From positions 106,995 to 170,994 of the forward strand of contig OZ219909.1 in the NCBI GenBank assembly GCA_964291635.2: a stretch of DNA of 64,000 nt, in the 5' to 3' direction. The notes beneath the pieces are model-generated. The model was not told where the DNA came from. It did not search any database and saw only the letters and a program-made list of their open reading frames with translations. Below, in pieces: positions 1-9,280 of this stretch. The position numbers were made by a program, and so were the translations under genes. Origin of the DNA: JAPPHA01 sp964291635 (GTDB lineage: Bacteria > Pseudomonadota > Alphaproteobacteria > Rhodobacterales > Rhodobacteraceae). Position 1 is the stretch's first letter; every line of letters starts with the position of its first letter.

Positions 1-205
1 CTCTCGTGCACGTCCCAGCAGTCCGTCTCGAAGGAAAGCAAACTCGTGAAGTGACGCAGTGCGACATCGCGTGGTGCGGCAGGTGTTTCGGTGACGTGTG
101 TATGCATGTTCCGGCGGCTCCTGATTGACGAGGGTCTCGGTGTTACCGGCGAACGGGTTGTGAAAATAGTGGCGTGACGGACAAAGAACGGTAAGATCTC
201 GCCAA

Positions 206-1192
206 ATGTCGGGGCATGCAGAATTATCGGGAACACTCGGCCCGGGCCTGGTGGCCGTGATTGCGTATGACGGTCTGTGCACTTTCGAGTTCGGCATCGC
301 CGTCGAGGTGTTCGGCTTGCCGCGTCCCGAGTTTGACTTCGCATGGTACGATTTCTGTGTCGTATCGACAGATGGTGCGAGGTTGCGCGCCGCGGGTGGG
401 ATCGTCGTCGAGGCGACTCCCGACCTGTCGATTCTCGAACGTGCCCGTACGATTGTCGTGCCCGGTTGGCGGGAACGCGGCGAGCGACCACCGGACCAAC
501 TGGTGGAGTCAATCTCCCGCGCATCCGAAGGCGGCGCACGCTGCCTGTCGATCTGTTCAGGCGTTTTCGTTCTGGCTGCTGCCGGGCTTCTCGATGGCAA
601 GCGTGCGACCACGCATTGGCGGCATGTGCCCGATTTCAAACGAATGTATCCCGACATCCAGGTGGAGGAAGATGTTCTCTACGTGGACGAGGGAAATGTT
701 ATCACCTCGGCCGGAAGTGCGGCCGGACTCGACGCATGTATTCACCTGGTGCGCCGTGACTTCGGGGGCAAGGTCGCAAACAACGTGGCGCGCCGCCTGA
801 TTCTGTCTCCTCATCGCGACGGCGGCCAGGCACAGTTCGTCGCCGCACCGGTCCACGAGCGTCCTGGCCGAAAGGTGAGCGACGTACTGGACTGGGCACG
901 AGAACGCCTCGATCAACCCCTGGAAGTCAGACACCTCGCCGACAGGGCCGCAATGAGCGAACGAACGTTGCTGCGCAGGTTTCAGGAAAGTCTCGGCCTT
1001 GCGCCCGGCGAATGGCTGCAGCGCGAGCGTATGTACCGGGCTCGCGAACTCCTCGAGTCGTGCGATGACAGTCTTGACGACATAGCCGAGGAATGCGGCT
1101 ACCGTTCGCTTGAGGCATTCCGTGCCGCGTTCAAACGAATTGTCGGCACCTCTCCTGCCGCCTACCGCAAACGTTTCCGGCGCAAGACCTGA
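206..1192 (+). CDS. GlxA/FtrA-type AraC-family transcriptional regulator
   Basis: 328-residue regulator with two domains. Residues about 12-200 form a DJ-1/PfpI (class I glutamine amidotransferase-like) fold; the nucleophile-elbow motif SICSGVF places Cys117 where amidases have their catalytic cysteine. Residues about 228-325 carry two AraC-type helix-turn-helices (MSERTLLRRFQESLG and DIAEECGYRSLEAFRAAFKR), ending in the usual GTSPAAYR. FtrA/GlxA members commonly govern amine, arginine or stress catabolism, but the ligand cannot be read here. No partner overlaps it; the next gene lies 700 bases downstream. ATG at 206 is the first start of the frame, with only a weak ribosome site. Confidence 0.9.
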   Translation: MSGHAELSGTLGPGLVAVIAYDGLCTFEFGIAVEVFGLPRPEFDFAWYDFCVVSTDGARLRAAGGIVVEATPDLSILERARTIVVPGWRERGERPPDQLVESISRASEGGARCLSICSGVFVLAAAGLLDGKRATTHWRHVPDFKRMYPDIQVEEDVLYVDEGNVITSAGSAAGLDACIHLVRRDFGGKVANNVARRLILSPHRDGGQAQFVAAPVHERPGRKVSDVLDWARERLDQPLEVRHLADRAAMSERTLLRRFQESLGLAPGEWLQRERMYRARELLESCDDSLDDIAEECGYRSLEAFRAAFKRIVGTSPAAYRKRFRRKT

Positions 1193-1904
1193 ACTGTTCG
1201 CGCAACAATCGGGCGGGGCGACCCGTCGCTCGCGTCAGGCATCGAGAACAGAGCTCCCGGACTCCTGCCCGATAGGCTTGCACGGAATGGCAGCCGATTT
1301 TGGTTTCCAAGGGAAAGAGGTCATTCATGATTTTGGCGCGTACCGTTGGCTTCGTGTGAAGCCGAGGTCATTGCCGTCGATATCTGCGAGGGCTTGGCAC
1401 CGTGGCGGATGATCGGGTGGGTGGCCACGGCGACGACATCTTCCCAAACCGGCCCGGAAAGACACAGCTTTACGTTCGGTCCCGATAGTGAGACCTATAC
1501 CAAATGTCGCCATCGAATCGGGAATTGAGCGCTACGAGGATGAACCGATTTCGGCACATCCGTGAACTCTCGGTGATCGAATCCCTCCGGGACGACGGTT
1601 CATCGGATGGCGCCTCACGCCCATGACATCGAAATGCGGACTTAAGCCTGGTAACGGGACGAGAGAACACCTGCGTTCCACTTCGGCAGAATCCAGGAAG
1701 GCACAATCGTCCACAAGGATGCACTCGAGGTCACTGCATTCAGGGTCAGTCACTTTCCGCCGGAATAATCTCTCGGTTCTCGGTTCGGTGCAGGTCGCAA
1801 CGGTATCGTCGTTTCGCGCACAGTCCACCGTCGTGAGAACCCTTTTCGCCATGCACATGAGGCCGAATTGCCATGGGTGAGTATCTGATGCGGTTCGAAC
1901 CGAA
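1193..1904. other. Intergenic region, no convincing gene
   Basis: About 710 bases between the AraC-type regulator and the GH43-like gene. Short open frames exist on both strands, but none shows a domain, a good ribosome site or convincing composition. Reading + at 1732-1890 gives protein-like stretches broken by stops, which may be a decayed gene that I cannot identify. Confidence 0.4.
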
Positions 1905-2840
1905 GTGACACGCTTTCGGGCAGAGCGAATCGGAGACGGCCCGATCATCCATCCCGGGCTGGCCGGGTCCATCGGAACCAACATCAACGGCCCGTCCGCC
2001 ATCCGCGTGCCGGACTGGTTGACGGACCGATTCGGGCGCTACTACCTCTACTTCGCAGATCATCGTGGCAACCACATCCGCCTGGCTTACGCCGACGACA
2101 TTGCCGGTCCGTGGCGGATTTACGCGCCCGGTACTCTACACCTTGCGGATTCCGGGTTACCCACGAGCCCAAACGAACTTGATCCGCCACCGGGTCTCCG
2201 GGAAGCGGTTGCAACGGGCGACTTGCGCCCGCACATCGCATCTCCTGATGTCCACGTGGACAACGCGGCTCGCCAAATCATCATGCACTTCCACGGACTG
2301 ACGCGGAACTGCTCACAGATCACCTGTCGCGCGGTTTCACCGGACGGGCTCGAATTCGGGGAGGTTATGCCCACGGGGGCCGACTTTTACGCAAGGGTTT
2401 TTTCATGGCAGAGTGCGGTCTATGCGGCGGCGCTGGACGGTTGGCTTTATCACTCACCCGACGGCGGTTTGACATTTCCCGAAAGGGTCCGTTTCGCGGA
2501 TCGATCGATCCGCCATGTCGCGGTATTCAAGCACGACCATCAACTCAATTTGGTCTATTCCCGCATCGGGGATTCACCCGAGCGTCTCTTGTCGAGCCCG
2601 GTTCTGGTGGACGGCCACTGGCAATCGTGGAAAGCAATGGAACCTGAAGAACTTTTGCATCCGCATTTCGATTGGGAAGGGGGAGACCTGCCGGCGACCC
2701 CTTCGAACCCGGGTCCGGCCGACAAGCCTGAGAACCAGCTTCGCGATCCTTACGTTTTGGTTAACGCGGATGACCTCTGGCTCTTCTATTCGTGCGCAGG
2801 CGAGAGCGGTATCGGACTGGCGCGCCTGCTGCCGCGATAA
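1905..2840 (+). CDS. GH43-like five-bladed beta-propeller protein, function unknown
   Basis: 311 residues, GTG start at 1905 (first residues MTRFRAERIG). The repeated pattern of short beta strands with motifs such as YYLYFADHRGNHIRLAY, SPDVHVD, QSAVYAAALDG and a final LRDPYVLVNADDLWLFYS followed by GESGIGLARL is typical of the glycoside hydrolase family 43/32/62 propeller clan, in which an active site lies at the centre of the propeller. I see candidate acidic residues (SPDVH; RDPYV) but cannot verify a catalytic triad, so enzyme activity is unproven. No signal peptide, so probably cytoplasmic. The MFS gene starts 18 bases downstream, which suggests co-transcription. Confidence 0.65.
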   Translation: MTRFRAERIGDGPIIHPGLAGSIGTNINGPSAIRVPDWLTDRFGRYYLYFADHRGNHIRLAYADDIAGPWRIYAPGTLHLADSGLPTSPNELDPPPGLREAVATGDLRPHIASPDVHVDNAARQIIMHFHGLTRNCSQITCRAVSPDGLEFGEVMPTGADFYARVFSWQSAVYAAALDGWLYHSPDGGLTFPERVRFADRSIRHVAVFKHDHQLNLVYSRIGDSPERLLSSPVLVDGHWQSWKAMEPEELLHPHFDWEGGDLPATPSNPGPADKPENQLRDPYVLVNADDLWLFYSCAGESGIGLARLLPR

Positions 2841-2858
2841 CCCGGACCATGGCCTGAT

Positions 2859-4079
2859 ATGAACATTTCCGCTCTCAGATCGGGAAACGTCCGGGTCTAC
2901 CTGGCCGGTAGCGTGTTTTCGACCAACGCCATGTGGATGTTGCGGATCACGATCGCCTGGGTCGCGTGGGACTTGACGAATTCGGCAAGTTTCGTGGGAT
3001 TCGTTGCCTTCCTGTTCTTCGCGCCAACGGTCATTGCGGGACCGCTATTCGGGGTGATCACCGACCGCATTGATGTACGGCGGGCCGCCTTGCTCGTGCA
3101 ATCCTCACTCTCGGGCCTTGCACTCCTGCTCTGGGCTCTCAGTGTCTTTGGCGGTCCGGACAAGTTGACCCTGACGATATATGCGGCGTCCGTCGGTCTG
3201 ATTATTGCCGCTAATAGCCCGGTTCGCATGTCCCTTGTGCCCCGCCTGGTCGACAGGTCCCGAATCAGTTCGGTCGTGAACATCGTCGTGATCAATTTCA
3301 ATCTCGCGCGCATGACTGGCCCGGCAATCGGCGGATGGGCGATCGGTGCTTTCGGAATCGAAACGGCGTCATTCATCACGGCTTTGTTGTTCCTGCCGAT
3401 CTTGATGTCGCTTGTCCTGGTCGATCTCCGGACCCGCGAAATCCCCGAGACCGTCCAGGAAACGCTGTCGGGTGCTTTCTGGGAAGGCATGCGGGAGATT
3501 TCCGGCAACCCGACCCTCCGTGAAGCCCTGTTTTTGACCGCGGTCGCCGCATTCTTCCTGAGGGGTGGAATGGAAATCCTGCCTGTCATCGCCGACGGGG
3601 CCTTTGGCAAGGGCGCAACCGGCTTGGGGGCGCTTACGTCGGCGGCGGGGCTTGGCGCCGTCATTTCCGGTCTCTGGATCGCTGTCCGACCATCCCATCC
3701 CGATGGTGCGAGACCGATAAGTGCAAGAACATTCGCACTTATCGGGCTGGCAAGTCTCGCCATCCTCGGGTTCGCGAACAATTGGTTTGCCGTCTTGGTT
3801 CTGGTCGCTTGCGTGTCCTGTTTTTCCACGGCCACCAGCATCCTGTGCCAAAGCGCGATGCAGACCAGCATCGAAGACCACCTCCGCGGACGAATCATGA
3901 GTTCCTGGGCGGTCGTCGCCGGAGCTTCCAGCGCATTCGGGGCGGCGGCACTCGGCATGCTGTCCGAATTCACCGGCTACAATAAGGCGTTCCTGGTTTC
4001 CGGGACCTTGCCGTTTGCGATGTTCTTTGTGTGGAGCTTTATTTTCCGGGTTCGGAAAACCGCAAACAGACACATTTGA
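2859..4079 (+). CDS. MFS transporter (MFS_3/EntS-like)
   Basis: 406 residues of mostly hydrophobic helices, about 12 predicted membrane segments. The loop FGVITDRIDVRRAALLVQ after helix 2 matches the major facilitator signature G-x-x-x-D-R-x-x-R. The general look (FSTNAMWMLRITIAWVAWDLT at the N-terminus) resembles the exporter-type MFS_3 family that includes enterobactin exporter EntS and macrolide exporters, so efflux is the likelier direction. It follows the GH43-like gene by 18 bases and probably shares its transcript. The substrate cannot be read from sequence. Confidence 0.85.
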   Translation: MNISALRSGNVRVYLAGSVFSTNAMWMLRITIAWVAWDLTNSASFVGFVAFLFFAPTVIAGPLFGVITDRIDVRRAALLVQSSLSGLALLLWALSVFGGPDKLTLTIYAASVGLIIAANSPVRMSLVPRLVDRSRISSVVNIVVINFNLARMTGPAIGGWAIGAFGIETASFITALLFLPILMSLVLVDLRTREIPETVQETLSGAFWEGMREISGNPTLREALFLTAVAAFFLRGGMEILPVIADGAFGKGATGLGALTSAAGLGAVISGLWIAVRPSHPDGARPISARTFALIGLASLAILGFANNWFAVLVLVACVSCFSTATSILCQSAMQTSIEDHLRGRIMSSWAVVAGASSAFGAAALGMLSEFTGYNKAFLVSGTLPFAMFFVWSFIFRVRKTANRHI

Positions 4080-4790
4080 CGCAGACAGGACGGACCTCTT
4101 TTTGCAGCAATTTCGTATTGCGGTCTTGGAAGCGATCAGCCTCGTGATTCCGTCACCGACCGGGTCCATGGCGGCAAGGCAGTCCACGTGTTGACGGACA
4201 TTGACGAATGCGCCCGCTCGTGCACCGTGATCGAGACCCGGCACCGGCTTACCTGAGAGGATGTGTTGCATGTGCTCCTGAAGCTGGTCCTGATCATCGG
4301 ACCGCCCGGGAACATCCGACCGGACAACGACCCGGAATCGGTAGCCGGGGCATCCGGTGAAGGGGTTGAAAGACCTGCCGCGACGACATCCTGCGTCGAA
4401 CCCGGTCGGACTCGGAGCAACAGTAGAGAGGGAGCTTGAATGGAAAGATGCGAGGCGACTGACTCGATCCGGACATCGTCACCATGCTGTTACATGCTGT
4501 GGGATGCACAGGTTTTCATCGGGTAGCGGTGAATCTCCCATGGTACCGAACACCTGCGCCATGTGCTCGTCTATCGTCCACCAGCGCCGAAAACCGTGTT
4601 GCCTTCACCGTGTTTCGCGGTTTACGCATTCAGTCGGATCCCTCGATCAACGGCCCCGGCCCATGCCGGTTTCCGGTTTTCGAAATGGAACGCTTACGGG
4701 ACCCCGGTCGAGGCTTCATGGAGGATCGCCTGGAATTCATGACTACCCTGTTCCGAAGTAAATGAATTTCGGGTTGGAAGAAGCTGCCTG
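4080..4790. other. Intergenic region, possible decayed sequence
   Basis: About 710 bases between the MFS gene and the dehydratase. A + frame from 4484 to 4765 gives 93 residues ending FMEDRLEFMTTLFRSK that look mildly protein-like, but there is no ribosome site, no recognisable domain and no neighbour coupling, so I do not call a gene. Confidence 0.35.
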
Positions 4791-6500
4791 ATGTCTGACG
4801 ATATCCAGCGGCATGGCCTTGCCCGTGGCCTGACCGACTACGGCGATCGGGGATTCGCCCTTTACCTCCGCCGGTCGTTTGCCAAGTCCATGGGTTATTC
4901 GGATTCCGCCCTGGCGCGCCCGGTCGTGGGAATCGCCAATTCCGCGAGTGGTTTCAACAATTGCCACCGCCATTTCCCGGAAATGCTTGACGCGGTCAAA
5001 CGGGGCGTCCTTGCGGCCGGCGGCCTGCCGATCGAATTTCCGACAATCTCGCTCGGGGAGGTGTTCCTCCACCCGACAAGTCTCAAGTACCGCAACCTGA
5101 TGTCGATGGACACCGAGGAAATGATCCGGGCCCAGCCGATCGATGCGGTCGTGCTGATGGGAGGTTGCGACAAGACGGTACCCGCGCAGTTGATGGGTGC
5201 GGCATCGGCTGGAGTTCCCGCCATTCAGCTTGTTGCCGGACCGATGATGACTGGCCGTTATGAAAGTGACAGGCTGGGCGCCTGTACCGACTGCCGGCGC
5301 TTTTGGGCCAGGTACCGGGCAGGCACGATCGATGGCGACCAGATCGCGGCCATCGAAAACCGCCTGGCGACAACGGCTGGAACCTGTGCCGTCATGGGGA
5401 CGGCCAGCACCATGGCGTGCATCGCCGAGACCCTGGGCATGACGCTGCCGGGCACTGCGGCAGTCCCTGCGGTGCATGCGGATCGCCTCCGCGCGGCAGA
5501 GGCAACCGGGGAGGCCGCGGTTCGCCTGGCTGCCGATGGTCCGACGCCGGACAGGATCATCGGCAAGGCTTCGGTGGAAAACGCATTGCGGGTTCTGCTG
5601 GCACTGGGCGGTTCCACCAACGCGATCATTCACCTGACTGCCGTGGCAGGACGGCTGGGGATTGCCGTGGCACTGGAAGAACTGAACCGCCTGAGCGACA
5701 CGACGCCGGTCCTCGTCAATCTCAAGCCCGCCGGCTCCGGCTACATGGAGGACTTTTTTGCCGCGGGCGGCATGAGCGCGGTACTCAGCGAGTTGCGACC
5801 GTTGCTCAACCTGGATTGCATCACGGTGACCGGCGAGACGCTGGGACAGCGCCTGGATGCAGAAAAGGACGCCTGGGTTGATCGCGACGTCATTGCCAGC
5901 GCCGATGATCCGCTGGAGCCAGAGGGCGGATTGATCGCGCTGTTCGGAAATCTTGCCCCGCGCGGCGCGATCCTGAAACGCTCGGCGGCGGACCGGAACC
6001 TGTTCGAGAAAAAGGCCCGGGCCGTCGTGTTTTCGTCTCTGAAGGACTTGTCCGAACGCATTGATCGTCCGGATCTCGACGTCAGACCTGGTGATGCGCT
6101 CGTATTGCAGAATGCCGGACCGCGCAGTGCATCCTGTATGCCCGAGGCCGGCTACCTGCCGATACCGAAACGCCTCGCCGAGGCCGGTGTCAAGGACATG
6201 ATCCGCGTTTCCGATGCCCGAATGAGCGGCACGGCTTACGGCACGATCATCCTTCATGTGACGCCCGAAGCGGCTATTGGCGGCCCGCTGTCCCTGGTCC
6301 GCACCGGCGACTTCATTCGCCTCAGCGTGGCTGAGCGCCGGATCGACCTCCTGGTCGATGACGCAGAGCTCGAGTCCCGTCGCCAGCTGGCGGTCGCGAC
6401 GGCTCACGCCGTTCGTCCCCGACGCGGCTACTCGAAGCTCTTTGCGGATACCGTTTTGCAGGCCGATGAGGGTTGCGACTTCGACTTCCTGAAAGGTTAG
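4791..6500 (+). CDS. IlvD/Edd family dehydratase, sugar-acid (arabinonate-like) type
   Basis: 569 residues. The family dehydrates a 2,3-dihydroxy acid or aldonic acid to a 2-keto acid with an Fe-S cluster and Mg. Visible ligands are Cys58 (FNNCHR), Cys126 with Lys128 (GGCDKT) and Cys199 (AGTCAVMGTAST), the spacing I recall for the [2Fe-2S] L-arabinonate dehydratase group and its carbamylated lysine. The C-terminal half contains LKPAGSGYMEDF, the DARMSGTAYG loop and MPEAGYLPIPK. Within the family this looks like an aldonate dehydratase (araC/arabonate type) rather than the branched-chain enzyme. No branched-chain genes are near; the closest context is the GH43-like gene and MFS transporter. 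Exact substrate unknown. Confidence 0.88.
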   Translation: MSDDIQRHGLARGLTDYGDRGFALYLRRSFAKSMGYSDSALARPVVGIANSASGFNNCHRHFPEMLDAVKRGVLAAGGLPIEFPTISLGEVFLHPTSLKYRNLMSMDTEEMIRAQPIDAVVLMGGCDKTVPAQLMGAASAGVPAIQLVAGPMMTGRYESDRLGACTDCRRFWARYRAGTIDGDQIAAIENRLATTAGTCAVMGTASTMACIAETLGMTLPGTAAVPAVHADRLRAAEATGEAAVRLAADGPTPDRIIGKASVENALRVLLALGGSTNAIIHLTAVAGRLGIAVALEELNRLSDTTPVLVNLKPAGSGYMEDFFAAGGMSAVLSELRPLLNLDCITVTGETLGQRLDAEKDAWVDRDVIASADDPLEPEGGLIALFGNLAPRGAILKRSAADRNLFEKKARAVVFSSLKDLSERIDRPDLDVRPGDALVLQNAGPRSASCMPEAGYLPIPKRLAEAGVKDMIRVSDARMSGTAYGTIILHVTPEAAIGGPLSLVRTGDFIRLSVAERRIDLLVDDAELESRRQLAVATAHAVRPRRGYSKLFADTVLQADEGCDFDFLKG

Positions 6501-6714
6501 GCGTCCCGGCCCGATTCCCCGTCCTCCAGGTTCCGGACCCCGCTGTTGCCAGGGTTAAACGGTTGATCGTTCGCCGTGTCGAAAACGCAATGATCGAAAC
6601 GCGAACACCCCTGCGAACGGTTGCTCGATGATGCCCGGGAATTGATGACTTGATTTAACCGGAGAGTCCTGCATTGTCCGGATGATACGCCATGGCCAAG
6701 ACGAGAGGTGCAGC

Positions 6715-7887
6715 ATGGATCATGCAGTTCTCCGGAATGTGATTCGCCCCGTTGCCCAGGCGCACGGTCTGCCGAATTCGCACTACACCGATGAAGGCGC
6801 GTTCGCGGAGGAAAGAGAGATCATTCTTTCGCGCAATTGGGCCGGGGTCGGGTTCGGCAAGGACATCCCCGAGCCTGGCGACGCCTTGCCCCTCGAGTTC
6901 GTCGGGGTTCCCCTGGTCGCGGTCAGGCGGGAAGACGGGTCGATCTCGGTCTACCAGAACGTCTGCAGTCATCGTGGAATGATTCTTGTTCAGGAGCGTA
7001 AGAACATTCGCGGCACGTTTCGGTGCCCGTACCATTCCTGGTGTTACGGCCTCGATGGATCACTGAGGTCAACGCCCCATGTCGGCGGCCCCGGTCAAAA
7101 CATTCATGCAGAGATCAGGCGTGAAGAACTTGGACTGACGAGAATACGTTCAAGCGTCTACATGGATATCATTTTCGTCAACCTGTCCGGCACTGCGGAG
7201 CCATTTGAACAGGTGCACGACGGACTCCTGACGAGGTGGTCAGACTTCGACCAGCCGGCATGGCACGGCGGTGAGGACAGTGCATTCTCGATCGACGTCG
7301 CGTGCAACTGGAAACTTGCGGTCGAGAACAACTGCGAGAGCTATCACCTCCCGTGGGTGCATCCGGGACTGAACAGCTATTCCCGGCTCGAAGACCACTA
7401 CCACATCGAAGAACCGGAAAGTTGTTCCGGGCAGGGGTCGCTGGTCTATCGGCAAATCGAAGACGACAATGGCCGGAAGTTCCCGAATTTCGCGAACCTG
7501 TCAAGAAAATGGGACACGGGGTCCGAATACGTTTCTCTTTACCCAAACGTCCTTCTGGGCGTGCATTGTGATCACCTGTTCTCGATCGTCCTGGAGCCGC
7601 TCGGACCATCGAGAACCCGCGAGCACGTATCCATCTATTATGCCAATCCTTCGGCGCGCGGAAACGAGTACCGCGCGCTTCGCGAGAGGAACTCTTCCCT
7701 GTGGCGGCGCGTTTTTCTCGAGGACGTCTTCGTGGTCGAGGGTATGCAGAAGGGACGCCACGGGCCGTTTTTCGACGGGGGCAGGTTTTCCCCCGTCATG
7801 GACAGCCCGACCCACAGGTTTCACGAATGGGTGGCGAGGCAATGCCTGAACGGGCGCCAGCCCGGACAATCAGGCGAAGCGGAGTAA
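6715..7887 (+). CDS. Rieske non-haem iron oxygenase, alpha subunit (GbcA/Stc2/CntA-like)
   Basis: 390 residues from the ATG at 6715, chosen over an in-frame ATG at 6682 because GAGAGG lies six bases upstream. The Rieske [2Fe-2S] motif is Cys84-x-His86 (NVCSHRG) and Cys104-x2-His107 (FRCPYHSW). The mononuclear iron site is in NNCESYHLPWVHP: His211 and His216, with Glu208 at the bridging position usually held by Asp; a bridging Glu is what carnitine monooxygenase CntA has. Size and pattern fit the single-type oxygenases that N-demethylate glycine betaine, stachydrine or carnitine. Its reductase is not in the window. A small gene follows and a DMGDH-like demethylase lies 1.4 kb downstream, which supports quaternary amine breakdown (inference). 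Confidence 0.85.
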   Translation: MDHAVLRNVIRPVAQAHGLPNSHYTDEGAFAEEREIILSRNWAGVGFGKDIPEPGDALPLEFVGVPLVAVRREDGSISVYQNVCSHRGMILVQERKNIRGTFRCPYHSWCYGLDGSLRSTPHVGGPGQNIHAEIRREELGLTRIRSSVYMDIIFVNLSGTAEPFEQVHDGLLTRWSDFDQPAWHGGEDSAFSIDVACNWKLAVENNCESYHLPWVHPGLNSYSRLEDHYHIEEPESCSGQGSLVYRQIEDDNGRKFPNFANLSRKWDTGSEYVSLYPNVLLGVHCDHLFSIVLEPLGPSRTREHVSIYYANPSARGNEYRALRERNSSLWRRVFLEDVFVVEGMQKGRHGPFFDGGRFSPVMDSPTHRFHEWVARQCLNGRQPGQSGEAE

Positions 7888-7904
7888 TTTTCCTGGAGTG
7901 TCCA

Positions 7905-8156
7905 TTGGGTGAGTCCGAACCACGTGAACCTTGCCTGGATTTCTCGCAGGACGAGTTTCTCGAGGCACATGCCCGAAATGACACGCGAAGCCTGGTCGAT
8001 CTCTACGGTCGTCTCGGCAGGGCAATGCTTGACGCCGGCGAGACCGATGCGGGTTGTTTCTATCTGACTCAGTCCTACGTGTTCGCACTTGAGTCCGGCG
8101 ATCCGCAAACGCAGGAATTGAAGACGGTTCTCGTGGCTCATGGCCGCGAGGAATGA
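7905..8156 (+). CDS. Small conserved-looking helical protein after the Rieske gene
   Basis: 83 residues starting at TTG 7905 (LGESEPREPCLDF), with GGAG seven bases upstream and the Rieske stop 17 bases before, so it is very likely in the same operon. The sequence is acidic and helical; LGRAMLDAGETDAGCFYLTQ followed by SYVFALESGDP has the look of a single tetratricopeptide-type helical pair. I do not recognise a function. An accessory or assembly role for the oxygenase is only a guess from position. It is easily missed because of the TTG start. Confidence 0.6.
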   Translation: MGESEPREPCLDFSQDEFLEAHARNDTRSLVDLYGRLGRAMLDAGETDAGCFYLTQSYVFALESGDPQTQELKTVLVAHGREE

Positions 8157-8194
8157 CCTCTGGGGGCGGGCTCCTGCCCGATGTCGGTATTGGC

Positions 8195-9160
8195 TCAGTC
8201 ATCGAACTGATCGGCGTCAGGGTTGGAGCGGCGCAATTCATCCGCGAGTTGTCGGGACAACTGCTTCCAGGGCGCGGCCAAGAGTTGTCGAAAGACCGAA
8301 CGGCATGATTTTGTGATCGGGTCGGCGATTTCAGTTGTGTCTTTGCCATTGTGCAGCAGGTACAGCGTTCTCGGCGATGTGTCGGGGCAGGGCTGAAACC
8401 GGAGCTCGCGCAATGCTCTCGGCGACTGGAGAAGGCACAGGGCAGACGTAATGGTCCAGCCGTATCCTGCCTGTACGAAACGCAACAGGCTTTGCGTGCT
8501 GTTCAGTGCAAACCTGGCTTCGCCGCGTACCCCGAGTTGACGCATTGCCGCGGCGCATTTCGTTCCGAACTTCGAGTTGTTGGAGTAGGCAACGAAGTTC
8601 TCCGTCTGGACGTATTCCGTGATTGGACGGTCGCGCCACGATCCTGGAACCGCAATCATGATCGGATCGTTAAACAGGATCCGGGTGCGCGCCGATCCCG
8701 TCGTCCGGAACGGGGGAGAATCCACCGCAAGGTCGAGTTTCCCGGAATGAAACGCCGATTCGAGCCAAGGCGATGTCCCCGATCTGAGTTCGATCTTTCG
8801 GGCCAGGCCTGTGAGCACGCTGACGATTTCGGCTCCCATGATTTCCGACAGCGAGTCCGGCATGCCGATGCAAAGGTTCCGGCGGCCCTCCCGATGAAGG
8901 GTCCTGATGTCCGTGATCAGGTTGTCGGCCTCGTCGATCAGTCCCGGGGCACGCGATTTCAACAGCAGTCCGGAACCGGTCAACGCCATTGGACGCCGGG
9001 ACCGATCGAACAGCCGTGTCTCCAGTACCAGTTCCAGGCGCCGGAGTTTTCGGGTTACCGCGGGTTGGGTTACGCCGAGCGCTTGAGCCGCCGTTGTCAC
9101 ATCGCGATGTTCGCTGACCGAGACAAAGGTACGAAGGAGATCAAGGTCGAGGCCGGGCAT
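8195..9160 (-). CDS. LysR-family transcriptional regulator
   Basis: 321 residues. An N-terminal winged helix-turn-helix (residues 4-62: LDLLRTFVSVSEHRDVTTAA, then GVTQPAVTRKLRRLE) is followed by a LysR substrate-binding domain (about 90-290) that senses a small molecule. It is divergent from the DMGDH-like gene, whose start lies about 120 bases away, and convergent with the Rieske/small-gene pair. That layout makes it the likely regulator of the demethylase genes. Two inverted repeats in the divergent intergenic region are listed separately as candidate operators. The family call is firm; the ligand is unknown. Confidence 0.92.
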   Translation of the reverse strand: MPGLDLDLLRTFVSVSEHRDVTTAAQALGVTQPAVTRKLRRLELVLETRLFDRSRRPMALTGSGLLLKSRAPGLIDEADNLITDIRTLHREGRRNLCIGMPDSLSEIMGAEIVSVLTGLARKIELRSGTSPWLESAFHSGKLDLAVDSPPFRTTGSARTRILFNDPIMIAVPGSWRDRPITEYVQTENFVAYSNNSKFGTKCAAAMRQLGVRGEARFALNSTQSLLRFVQAGYGWTITSALCLLQSPRALRELRFQPCPDTSPRTLYLLHNGKDTTEIADPITKSCRSVFRQLLAAPWKQLSRQLADELRRSNPDADQFDD

Positions 9161-9176
9161 GAAATTTGTATAACGG

Positions 9177-9216
9177 ATTGGTAAAGTAAAGAATACCCAA
9201 TTCTCATATTAATGAG
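9177..9216. promoter_or_regulatory. Candidate LysR operators in the divergent promoter
   Basis: Two inverted repeats lie between the lysR start (9160) and the FAD/GcvT gene. The first has arms ATTGGTA (9177-9183) and TACCCAAT (9194-9201) around a 10-base AT-rich centre. The second is CTCAT-ATTA-ATGAG at 9203-9216. LysR regulators bind such imperfect palindromes and bend the DNA between the divergent promoters. The second palindrome covers the ATG at 9212, which argues that translation starts further on. Confidence 0.45.
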
Positions 9217-9280
9217 GTCGATTGTCTCCTTCGGCAAAGTGCAGGCACCATGCCTCTTCGACAACGGCACAATCGAGGCC

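Noticed and set aside
2897..3973. 358-residue frame antisense to the MFS gene
   Set aside because: Ala/Arg/Ser/Thr-rich mirror of transmembrane codons; no domain.
4743..6407. Very long open frame on the minus strand opposite the IlvD/Edd gene
   Set aside because: Repetitive His/Arg/Gly/Gln-rich composition without domains; typical mirror frame of a GC-rich gene whose + strand product has all catalytic residues.
9212..9280. Earlier ATG (9212) as start of the DMGDH-like gene
   Set aside because: It lies within an inverted repeat and would add 23 residues before the Rossmann fold; 9281 or 9293 fits family length better.
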